From Flavobacteriales bacterium (GTDB lineage: Bacteria > Bacteroidota > Bacteroidia > Flavobacteriales > UBA7430), in assembly GCA_024959975.1 (NCBI GenBank), contig JANXFM010000087.1:1-6946 (forward strand): a DNA stretch of 6,946 nucleotides, written 5' to 3'. This document shows, in pieces, positions 1 to 6,000 of the stretch. Each line of letters starts with the position of its first letter. Position 1 is the stretch's first letter. The notes beneath the pieces were generated by a model. The model was not told where the DNA came from. It saw only the letters and a list, made by a program, of their open reading frames with translations, and made no database searches. The translations under genes were made by a program, and so were the position numbers.

Positions 1-169
1 TAAAGGCTCCAATCATGGCACCAATGAAACTATCTAAATCGTCTGTGTTAATACCCAGGGTCATATTAGCTCCTGTGTTTACTGGAGTGTAAAATTGACC
101 CGATTCGATGTTTTGAGCGAAGGCATTACAGGTAAGTAATGCAAATAAAAAGTAGTGTATACGCTTCAT
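1..169 (-). CDS. Secreted protein, N-terminal fragment (cut by window edge)
   Basis: Reading the minus strand from an ATG at 169 gives 56 codons before the window ends, so only the N-terminus is visible. It begins MKRIHYFLFALLTCNAFAQN: a short basic n-region, a hydrophobic core and an AFA-Q junction that fits signal peptidase I cleavage after residue 18, a common Bacteroidota pattern. The mature part contains YTPVNTGANMTLGI followed by an acidic stretch and IGAMIGAF. From memory, similar NTG-x-NMT and IGAF segments occur as a module in large secreted Bacteroidota proteins, some of which end in T9SS sorting domains; that is recollection, not a search. No ribosome-binding site is visible; the leader just before the ATG contains a run of six C on the coding strand. 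It has the same orientation as the leucine-rich-repeat gene upstream, about 190 bp away. The function is unknown. Confidence 0.72.
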   Translation of the reverse strand, partial: MKRIHYFLFALLTCNAFAQNIESGQFYTPVNTGANMTLGINTDDLDSFIGAMIGAF

Positions 170-204
170 TTTAAGGGGGGTTAAGTAAATTTAATCAGCT
201 CAAG

Positions 205-226
205 TTATCAAAAAATATCTTGATAA
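205..226. repeat. 7-bp inverted repeat in the leader/promoter of the secreted-protein gene
   Basis: TTATCAA (205-211) and TTGATAA (220-226) form a perfect inverted repeat around an 8-nt A/T-rich centre. Pairing continues for two more bases if one A is bulged (AGT against ACT). It lies about 36 bp before the start codon of the gene ending at the window edge. It could be an operator or an mRNA leader hairpin. On the minus strand its centre and right arm read TATTTTTTG, one base longer than a TAnnTTTG -7 box, so it may overlap the promoter. Confidence 0.35.
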
Positions 227-291
227 ACTAGTGTAATAAGATTTTATTTATCTAATTCTCTGTCGCTAACAATTTTGTGGTTTTACAGTCT

Positions 292-345
292 TATAGCCCA
301 CGCTTCGATAGGGCTTCCTGCCTTTGGTAGGCTTAGGATGACACC
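292..345. repeat. Putative dispersed intergenic repeat with two hairpins
   Basis: This stretch has higher GC than its surroundings and two nested dyads. The first is AGCCC (295-299) pairing with GGGCT (311-315) across 11 nt. The second is CCTGCCT (317-323) pairing with AGGC (329-332) and AGG (335-337) around a TTGGT loop, with a 2-nt bulge. The ending GGCTTAGGATGACA resembles the short CTTCG...AGGCTCAGGATGACA intergenic repeat I recall from many Bacteroidota genomes. It lies between two minus-strand genes. Neither hairpin is followed by a T-run on the minus strand, so a classical terminator is not supported. No second copy exists in the window, so the dispersed nature is inferred. Confidence 0.4.
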
Positions 346-363
346 ACAGCTGATCGCTGATTT

Positions 364-1620
364 CTAATAACTCACACTATTGGGCAGGAAGTGTAGTTGG
401 GCATCTTCTTGTAGTTTCACCTGATAGCCTTTTCCGGATTCCATATTACCAATGCCATTAAACCCCCACGATGGAAGATAGACAGCTCCTGAATGGTCTT
501 TGGCGATTAAAAGATTGCCTGTTTCAACGAGTTCGGCAAAGACCAAATCTGCTGGTGCAGGAATGTTTCTAAGGTAACCGATCATGTTCCAGCCTGCATT
601 CATATTTATGGGCTTAGATTCCGGTTGTATGTATTCTAAATCTAATGAAAGTGTGGTTTCAGAATAAGTTTTTATTTGATATGCTTCACCCAGAGTAATA
701 TCACCTACACCATTATAATCCCATTCCGTAAGATAAACAGATCCATAGTTGTCTTTTGCCATGATAACGTTGCTGACAATGGGGTCTAGAATTTTTTCTA
801 AATTCATATCTGCACTCAAGCCATAAATGGAAAATATAGACCAGCCTTCGGGCAATAAAACATCTTGAGTAACCAAATTAGTTGAGTCAATACAATTGGA
901 ATAAATACCAAGTAATTCCTCAAATATTTCCGTGTATTCTCCTACACATTGGATGTTATTGTTGAAAATGCTTAGTGGGTTGTTGTAAATTAATCCCAGA
1001 TCAGGTGGCAGATCCGGCAATGATGTCAGATTATTGTAGCTACAGTTGATAAGTGCCAGATTATTAGGCAAATAGGGTAGTTCTACAAGATTATTGAAAC
1101 TGCAATCTATATGTGTTAAGTTGTGGGGTAGATAAGGTATGGATGTTAGCGTGTTGACAGAGCAAAAAAGTTGCTCCAAACTTAAAGGTAAGTCAGGTAA
1201 TTCGTTAATTTGATTGTAACTGCAATTTAAGTAATTCAGTGTATTAGGTAATGTTCCTATGGTGTCTATATTCACACAATAACTGCAATTTAAGTGAGCG
1301 ATATTAGTAGGTATATTTAATAACTCTGTCAGCGGGTTGTAGCTGCAATTTAAATGTGATAGGTTTTCAAAGTATTGTAAGCCATCCAAGCTGGAAATTT
1401 CTTGCGAAGAGCAATCCATCCATGTAACTGAAGCACAGGCCTCAATATCCAACAAAGAATCATTGACCAAAACTTCAGAGTGATTTTCTTGTAGAAATTC
1501 TCTGAAATTCAAATCACTGACCAGGTAGGTTTCAACTTGGGCTAGGCAGGCTGAAACGACGAGGAGGAGCGTTATGAAGAGTTTAAATTTCAAGCTTACA
1601 AAGTTAGCAAAATATACCAT
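364..1620 (-). CDS. Secreted leucine-rich-repeat protein with two C-terminal GW repeats
   Basis: The protein has 418 residues from the ATG at 1620. After a signal sequence (1-27 or 28) comes a VSDLNFREFL segment (34-43), typical of the cap before Bacteroidota leucine-rich repeats. Seven repeats of 20-22 residues follow (about 68-210), with the pattern LxCSxNxLxxLPxLPxxL; the LPxLP part recalls YopM/IpaH-type repeats. A linker leads to two copies of a domain of about 70 residues (259-328 and 343-411), both with GW, an (I)AKDxxGxVYL core, a W/G-F/Y-NG(V/I)G segment and GxxYQ(I/V)K. I recognise this as a marine Bacteroidota secreted-protein module without a known function. No T9SS sorting domain is visible at the C-terminus. 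The start is uncertain: in-frame ATGs at 1650 and 1644 would give an unusually long signal peptide, and a TTG at 1593 would give a classical 19-residue one. VSAC fits a lipobox, while CLA-Q fits signal peptidase I, so anchoring is unresolved. Probable role: surface or secreted binding protein. Confidence 0.82.
   Translation of the reverse strand: MVYFANFVSLKFKLFITLLLVVSACLAQVETYLVSDLNFREFLQENHSEVLVNDSLLDIEACASVTWMDCSSQEISSLDGLQYFENLSHLNCSYNPLTELLNIPTNIAHLNCSYCVNIDTIGTLPNTLNYLNCSYNQINELPDLPLSLEQLFCSVNTLTSIPYLPHNLTHIDCSFNNLVELPYLPNNLALINCSYNNLTSLPDLPPDLGLIYNNPLSIFNNNIQCVGEYTEIFEELLGIYSNCIDSTNLVTQDVLLPEGWSIFSIYGLSADMNLEKILDPIVSNVIMAKDNYGSVYLTEWDYNGVGDITLGEAYQIKTYSETTLSLDLEYIQPESKPINMNAGWNMIGYLRNIPAPADLVFAELVETGNLLIAKDHSGAVYLPSWGFNGIGNMESGKGYQVKLQEDAQLHFLPNSVSY
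1599..1606 (-). promoter_or_regulatory. Possible -7 box (TAACTTTG) inside the 5' end of the LRR reading frame
   Basis: On the minus strand TAACTTTG is an exact match to TAnnTTTG, the Bacteroidota -7 element. If used, transcription would start near 1595, two bases before the TTG codon at 1593 that opens a classical signal peptide. No TTG -33 element is found at about 19 bp, and the box could be chance in A/T-rich DNA. It matters mainly because it bears on the choice of start codon. Confidence 0.25.
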
Positions 1621-1704
1621 AATATTTGCGTGTTTCACAAGCATTACCATTAAAATTTATTTAATTTCTCAAAAATTAGATGATTTCAGAGCTCTTTTAT
1701 TTGC

Positions 1705-3309
1705 TTATACTGATTTTAAAAGTTGTATGCTTACGGTTGTTTTTTGCTCATCAGGAAATTTAAATAAGTACTCTGGCACAGGTTGTAGCCCGGCCTGTTT
1801 TGCAGCGTTTAAAAAACAAGGTAATTCTATAATGTATTGATCTGTGTAGCCATGAGTTGCGTCGTAGGGAGTGGCAAGCGTTTTACCAATATTAGATGCT
1901 GCTTGTGTCGGATTAATAGAATGTAGCTCAACGATTAATAATCCAAATTTTTTTAGGTAAGGTGTCCAGGCTTTTAAATGGTCACTTAGGTTTTGAAACA
2001 ATTCATTATTTGGAATTCTTCTTCCCCGATAGGCAAAAGCTCCATTTGATTTACAAGAGAGCTCAGTTTTATCAGGCTTTTTGTAGATGCGATTGTGGTC
2101 TAAAAAGGTTCTGGTGTTTAATAAATCTCCTAATTCTATTTCGTGCTTTTCTATAAGCATCTTGTTCAGATAGTCAGGGTTACTAATGTCCCCAAATTCT
2201 ACTTTTGCCCATATATCTTCGGACTTCATTTTGTGTCTGGTAGCAATTCTCGCTTTTTGATTGTAGTCGACACCAGCAATAAACAGTGGGTGCCTGTCTA
2301 ATATTTTTCCTCTTTCAGTTTTGTTGTAGATTACATCAAATACGTGATCAATAAAGGTTCCGTCTCCGCATCCTACATCAATCAGACCTTTCGGTTGTTC
2401 ATCTATAGGTTTATTGAATAGCTCAATAATTATTTGGTCTACTTTTTTGAAGTAAGTACTATGAGCTCCACCACTTCCCCATACGTTCATATAGCGGTAC
2501 ACATGACTTTCATGTCCTTCGTCATTTTTTTGCCAAATTTTATTTGGATCTCCTTTGAGTAGTGTGTCTAATTGTGCAAAGGTTGGTAGGTAGGATACGG
2601 TAACACCGTAAGCACTGGCTCTTTTAGCGTAGTAGATTCCTTTAGAGCTGAAGTGATATTTTGATTTTTCTTTTGTGATGAAGTTCAGGTGATCCAGGAT
2701 TTTTATTAACCACTTAAATGTTCTTTCAGGAATATCGAGGCTTTCCGGACTCAGGATGAAATTTTGGTCTAAGTTTTTTAATTTTTGATTTATACCTAAG
2801 CCTACCATAGTCGGACCGAGTAAAACCCCCTCCATGTGATAAGTCATTCGTTCCCGAATTTCATTATTTTCACTATTTTGGAAGTGTTTTAGTTCGTCCC
2901 GGGCTTCTTCCAGCGCCTTAATGTTTGCAGATTCCGAAATGATGTTTCCTGGTCGAACGATGTAATTTTTCATCAACATATAAAAAACATCATAGTGTTC
3001 CGAAAGTTTAAATGCCTGTAGGCCCAGGTCGGTGATTTCTAAGTCAATTTCATCTAATTCATTATCTACCTTTCTATTGAGGTATCCTTGTGAGGCAAGT
3101 ATGCGAAGAGCTACATTCAAATAGCCTTCATTGGCTTGAGTTATTGAACTTAGTTTACTTAGTTTCCATTGTTTTTTTTCTATGAATAGTGAAAGTACAT
3201 TGAGTTGTTTTAGGTTGTAAATGGTAGGGATTAACGCCCAGCCATCGAGGTGGAGGAATATTCTTTTGCGAATTTCAGCCCTTTCTTTTTTGTTTAAAGT
3301 ACATATCAT
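1705..3309 (-). CDS. SAM-dependent methyltransferase with duplicated N-terminal region (AprA-like)
   Basis: The protein has 534 residues. The C-terminal half is a class I methyltransferase: a glycine-rich SAM loop DVGCGDGT (311-318), the acidic end of strand 2 in GVDYN (346-350), FGD (372-374), then LGDLLNTRTFLDHNR (393-407), ELHSINP (461-467) and a DATHGYTDQY segment (483-492) rich in possible metal or catalytic ligands. The N-terminal half contains two related blocks: one near 15-100 starting RIFLHLDGWALIPT, and one near 152-240 starting RMTYHMEGVLLGPT. Each is followed by helices and a strand pair like a winged-helix dimerisation domain. The arrangement and the FLDHNR motif recall AprA-type methyltransferases of polyketide loading modules, but here there is no ketide synthase, acyl-carrier or adenylation domain attached or nearby. 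The substrate is unknown. No ribosome-binding site is seen; the ATG at 3309 is the only sensible start. A terminator hairpin lies just upstream. Class assignment is firm; AprA kinship is from memory. Confidence 0.85.
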   Translation of the reverse strand: MICTLNKKERAEIRKRIFLHLDGWALIPTIYNLKQLNVLSLFIEKKQWKLSKLSSITQANEGYLNVALRILASQGYLNRKVDNELDEIDLEITDLGLQAFKLSEHYDVFYMLMKNYIVRPGNIISESANIKALEEARDELKHFQNSENNEIRERMTYHMEGVLLGPTMVGLGINQKLKNLDQNFILSPESLDIPERTFKWLIKILDHLNFITKEKSKYHFSSKGIYYAKRASAYGVTVSYLPTFAQLDTLLKGDPNKIWQKNDEGHESHVYRYMNVWGSGGAHSTYFKKVDQIIIELFNKPIDEQPKGLIDVGCGDGTFIDHVFDVIYNKTERGKILDRHPLFIAGVDYNQKARIATRHKMKSEDIWAKVEFGDISNPDYLNKMLIEKHEIELGDLLNTRTFLDHNRIYKKPDKTELSCKSNGAFAYRGRRIPNNELFQNLSDHLKAWTPYLKKFGLLIVELHSINPTQAASNIGKTLATPYDATHGYTDQYIIELPCFLNAAKQAGLQPVPEYLFKFPDEQKTTVSIQLLKSV

Positions 3310-3320
3310 AGTTTGTTGAA

Positions 3321-3350
3321 TAATAAAAGCCTTCAGTTATCGAAGGCTCT
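3321..3350 (-). terminator. Rho-independent terminator after der, abutting the methyltransferase start
   Basis: On the minus strand AGAGCCTTC pairs with GAAGGCTTT (nine pairs, one of them G-T) around the 7-nt loop GATAACT, and the RNA then continues UUAUU into the leader of the methyltransferase gene. The hairpin lies about 150 bp beyond the der stop codon and 18 bp before the methyltransferase ATG. It most simply ends the era-der transcript. The plus-strand sequence after the stem lacks a T-run, so it is unidirectional. It would also fold in any mRNA initiated upstream that includes the methyltransferase. Confidence 0.7.
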
Positions 3351-3357
3351 ATGTATG

Positions 3358-3391
3358 TAAATATACGAATACAATCTTGTTTTTTCGTCAA
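3358..3391 (-). promoter_or_regulatory. Weak promoter candidate for the methyltransferase gene
   Basis: On the minus strand a TTG (3391-3389) is followed after 23 bp by TATATTTA (3365-3358), one base off the TAnnTTTG -7 box. The spacer is longer than the usual 19 or so. If real, the transcript would begin near 3354, almost at the foot of the hairpin at 3350-3326, so the mRNA would start with that stem. No better candidate was found between der and the methyltransferase. Confidence 0.25.
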
Positions 3392-3432
3392 GACAGGTAA
3401 AATAGATTGTTTTTTTGCGCCCTTCTTAAGAT

Positions 3433-3445
3433 ACTGAATTTCAGT
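3433..3445. repeat. Short palindrome downstream of der
   Basis: ACTGAA and TTCAGT form 6-bp arms around a single T. The centre is too short for a stable full-length hairpin, and no T-run follows closely. It lies in the 150 bp between the der stop and the terminator. It might be a binding site for a dimeric protein or simply chance. Confidence 0.2.
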
Positions 3446-3498
3446 TGATTATTCAAGCTGTTAGCAGGTAATTGGAAAAACAGTGAAAGTCATTTCAA

Positions 3499-4806
3499 CT
3501 ATTTTTTTCTGAAATAAATTCGAATAGGCACCCCATTAAGATCGTACATTTCTCTTAGTTTATTTTCTATAAACCGTTTGTATGGATCTTTAACGTATTG
3601 CGGTAAGTTGCAGAAGAATGCAAATGAAGGTACCATCGTAGGGATTTGAGTGATGTATTTAATTTTCACATACTTTCCTTTGTACGATGGTGGCGGTGTA
3701 GTTTCGGTAATTGGTAAAAACACATTATTCAATTCGGAAGTAGATATTTTGGTGTTTTTTCGATTGTATACTTCAATAGCCATTTCTACGGCTTTAAAAA
3801 TACGTTGTTTCGTTGTAGCCGAAATGAATATGATAGGATAGTCTGTAAACGGAGCTGTTTTCGTAAGAATCATCTTGCGGTAGTGCTCCATGGTCATGGT
3901 TTCCTTGTCTTCAACCAAATCCCATTTATTAACTAAAACAACAATTCCTTTGTTGTTTTTTTCTGCTAAATGAAAAATGTTAAGGTCTTGAGCGTCGAAT
4001 CCGATGGTTGCATCAACCATAACGATGCAAACGTCGCTATGCTCAATAGCTCTGATCGTTCTCATTACCGAGTAAAATTCAAGGTTTTCGTGAACTTTTG
4101 ATTTTTTTCTTAGCCCGGCTGTATCTACAAGTGTAAATTCATGACCGAATTGATTGTAATGTGTGTCTATAGAATCTCGGGTTGTACCTGCGATATTGGT
4201 GACGATGTTTTTGTTTTGCCCCATTAAGGCATTTACTAAAGATGATTTACCTGCATTAGGTCGACCAACGATGGCAAATTTGGGCAGCTCATCGCCCTTT
4301 TCTTCATCTTCTTTTGAAAATGTATTTACTACGGCATCCAATAAGTCTCCGGTTCCACTCCCATTAATTGATGAAATAGCAAAGTACTCACCCAATCCAA
4401 GATTGTAAAACTCCATGGCATCATCCATTCTCATGGCATTGTCAACTTTGTTTACAGCAATAAAAACCGGTTTGTTTGCTTTGCGAAGGATTTGAGCAAC
4501 ATCCATATCCAGGTCTGTAGTTCCTGTTTCAACATCAACTACAAAAATGATGGAGTCGGCTTCTTCCATGGCAATTTTAACCTGTTTTCTGATCTCGCCC
4601 TCAAAAACGTCTTCAGACCCTGTTATATAACCACCTGTATCGATTACTGTAAAATCTCGACCATTCCAGTCGGAGGTGCCGTAATGGCGATCACGAGTAA
4701 CCCCGCTCACAGCATCAACAATTGCTTGACGACGTTGAGTTAGTCGGTTGAAAAGAGTAGATTTCCCAACATTTGGACGGCCAACAATGGCAACAATATT
4801 CCCCAT
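3499..4806 (-). CDS. der: Ribosome-assembly GTPase Der (EngA)
   Basis: Der is a cytoplasmic GTPase with two G domains in tandem, needed for maturation of the 50S ribosomal subunit. The 435-residue length is normal for the family. G domain 1 has the P-loop GRPNVGKS (9-16), GVTRDR (35-40), DTGG (56-59) and NKVD (119-122). G domain 2 has GRPNAGKS (181-188), AGTTRDS (206-212), DTAG (228-231), NKWD (293-296) and SA (329-330). The C-terminal KH-like domain covers about 350-435 and ends with a conserved NGVPIRIYFRKK tail. All nucleotide-binding motifs are intact. The ATG at 4806 lies 8 bp after the era stop with no promoter between them, so it is almost certainly co-transcribed with era. The short gap ACTTAAAA contains no Shine-Dalgarno site, as usual for this phylum. 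The shared 3' end is set by the hairpin near 3340. Confidence 0.98.
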   Translation of the reverse strand: MGNIVAIVGRPNVGKSTLFNRLTQRRQAIVDAVSGVTRDRHYGTSDWNGRDFTVIDTGGYITGSEDVFEGEIRKQVKIAMEEADSIIFVVDVETGTTDLDMDVAQILRKANKPVFIAVNKVDNAMRMDDAMEFYNLGLGEYFAISSINGSGTGDLLDAVVNTFSKEDEEKGDELPKFAIVGRPNAGKSSLVNALMGQNKNIVTNIAGTTRDSIDTHYNQFGHEFTLVDTAGLRKKSKVHENLEFYSVMRTIRAIEHSDVCIVMVDATIGFDAQDLNIFHLAEKNNKGIVVLVNKWDLVEDKETMTMEHYRKMILTKTAPFTDYPIIFISATTKQRIFKAVEMAIEVYNRKNTKISTSELNNVFLPITETTPPPSYKGKYVKIKYITQIPTMVPSFAFFCNLPQYVKDPYKRFIENKLREMYDLNGVPIRIYFRKK

Positions 4807-4814
4807 TTTTAAGT

Positions 4815-5705
4815 TTATATGAAGTACCCGAAACGCTTTAAGTCTTGATCGTTATCGCGCCAGTTCTTCGTTACTTTTACAAATAATTCTAAAAATACTT
4901 TCTTTCCGAAGAAAGTTTCCAGGTCCTTCCGGGCCTGAGTCCCTACTTTTTTTAAGGCTTTACCCTGATGCCCGATGATAATTCCTTTTTGTGTTTCGCG
5001 GGCTACGTTGATAATTGCGCCAATACGAATGATGTTTTCTTCTTCTTTAAAAGTTTCAATAACAACTTCTACGGAGTAAGGGATTTCTTTTTGGTAATTA
5101 AGAAGGATTTTTTCTCTAATAATCTCTGAAACAAAAAAGCGTTCGGGTTTATCTGTAAGAGCATCCGTAGGGAAGAAAGGGGTTCCCTGTGGAAGCATCG
5201 TTATTATTTCATCCATGATCTTATCTACACCAAATCCTTCAATGGCAGAAATAGGAATGATCTTCGCCTTTGGCAGTTGCTCTTGCCAGTGTTTCATCGC
5301 TTTTTCTACACCCTCTTGATTTGATTTATCAATTTTATTGATGAGTAATAAAATTGGAATATCTGTATTTTTCAGACGCTCAAAAAAACTACTGTCTTTT
5401 AAAGTTTTTTCCCCAATTTCAACCATGTAAAGAAATACATCAGCGTCCTGAAATGCAGAACGAACAAATTTCATCATACTTGATTGAAGGTTGTAGTTGG
5501 GCTGAATGATGCCCGGAGTGTCAGAAAACACAATTTGGTAGTTCTCATCATTTACAATTCCAAGTATCCTATGACGGGTTGTCTGCGCTTTTGATGTAAT
5601 AATCGAAAGACGTTCTCCGATGAGTTTGTTCATCAAAGTAGATTTCCCAACATTTGGATTCCCAATGATGTTTACAAATCCTGATTTGTATTTTTTTTCT
5701 TCCAT
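4815..5705 (-). CDS. era: Ribosome-assembly GTPase Era
   Basis: Era is a GTPase plus KH-domain protein that binds the 3' end of 16S rRNA during maturation of the 30S subunit, at the ribosome and inner membrane face. The 296 residues match the family. Visible motifs are the P-loop GNPNVGKS (15-22), the switch I region KAQTTRHRI (39-47), DTPG (62-65), NKID (123-126) and SA (153-154). The KH domain (about 200-290) carries IIGHQG (243-248) as its GxxG RNA-binding loop, and the C-terminus ends in the typical W-R-D-N-D...L-x-R-F-G-Y. Era is the first gene of the unit, followed by der after 8 bp. The start at 5705 is supported by alignment of the P-loop to its usual position and by a promoter immediately upstream, which implies a leader of only a few bases. 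The gene is divergent from the initiator tRNA. Nothing is missing or odd in the coding region. Confidence 0.98.
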   Translation of the reverse strand: MEEKKYKSGFVNIIGNPNVGKSTLMNKLIGERLSIITSKAQTTRHRILGIVNDENYQIVFSDTPGIIQPNYNLQSSMMKFVRSAFQDADVFLYMVEIGEKTLKDSSFFERLKNTDIPILLLINKIDKSNQEGVEKAMKHWQEQLPKAKIIPISAIEGFGVDKIMDEIITMLPQGTPFFPTDALTDKPERFFVSEIIREKILLNYQKEIPYSVEVVIETFKEEENIIRIGAIINVARETQKGIIIGHQGKALKKVGTQARKDLETFFGKKVFLELFVKVTKNWRDNDQDLKRFGYFI

Positions 5706-5713
5706 TTCGGCTG

Positions 5714-5732
5714 CAAAGATACAACAAATATA
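5714..5732 (-). promoter_or_regulatory. Tandem -7 boxes of the era-der promoter
   Basis: On the minus strand two exact TAnnTTTG elements follow one another: TATATTTG (5732-5725) and TATCTTTG (5721-5714), 3 bp apart. Neither has a clear TTG at about 19 bp upstream. With the -7 box ending at about -4, the downstream box predicts a start near 5710 and a leader of roughly 5-7 nt before the era ATG. The upstream one predicts a leader of about 16 nt. No Shine-Dalgarno site would be present in either transcript. Confidence 0.6.
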
Positions 5733-5846
5733 CCCCTGAAAATTATTATTTCTCCTAAGTCATGAAGCTTGTTTTTCTTGTAAATATACTTTCATGCATT
5801 GATAAACAGATGCTTGTGAAAAAGATGAGAAAATTGTGCTGTTATC

Positions 5847-5878
5847 TTGTTTTCTAGAATCACTTTGTCTTATATTTG
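5847..5878 (+). promoter_or_regulatory. Promoter of the initiator tRNA gene
   Basis: A TTG (5847-5849) is followed after 21 bp by TATATTTG (5871-5878), an exact TAnnTTTG -7 box. The spacing is close to the usual 19 or so. If the last G of the box is at -4, transcription would start at 5882, exactly the first base of the mature tRNA. Starting at the purine A5880 would leave a 2-nt leader. Confidence 0.65.
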
Positions 5879-5881
5879 CAC

Positions 5882-5954
<73 letters not shown>

Positions 5955-5962
5955 CTAGAAGG

Positions 5963-6000
5963 AAGGCTTGTTAACTTAGTGTTAGCGAGCCTTTTTGTTG
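5963..6000 (+). terminator. Strong rho-independent terminator of the tRNA transcript
   Basis: AGGCTTGTTAAC (5964-5975) pairs over 12 positions, two of them G-T, with GTTAGCGAGCCT (5981-5992) around a TTAGT loop. A further A-T pair is possible at the base. A run of T (5992-5996) and then TTGTTTT follows. It begins 9 bp after the tRNA, giving a short 3' trailer for RNase processing. This is the best-formed terminator in the window. Confidence 0.88.

Noticed and set aside
1010..1400. Periodic DNA of about 60 bp with recurring TGCAGTTAcaa-like segments
   Set aside because: The periodicity is the coding of the 20-residue leucine-rich repeats, not a CRISPR array or minisatellite; units diverge and have no spacers.
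1688..1695. AGAGCTCT palindrome between the methyltransferase and LRR genes
   Set aside because: It has no loop, so it cannot form a hairpin, and a single 8-bp palindrome has little significance.
1574..1840. Plus-strand open frame of 88 codons
   Set aside because: It straddles the end of the methyltransferase gene and the start of the LRR gene on the opposite strand. It has no promoter or ribosome site of its own and no recognisable protein features beyond a chance hydrophobic stretch.
1962..2156. Plus-strand open frame of 64 codons
   Set aside because: It lies entirely antisense to the methyltransferase catalytic domain; composition and context indicate a shadow frame.
3650..4743. Three plus-strand open frames (3650-3841, 4163-4408, 4492-4743)
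   Set aside because: All are antisense to the intact, conserved der gene and show no independent start signals.
5761..5796. CATGAA/TTCATG inverted repeat in the era-tRNA spacer
   Set aside because: Arms of 6 bp with a 24-nt gap are weak and do not overlap either promoter's core elements.
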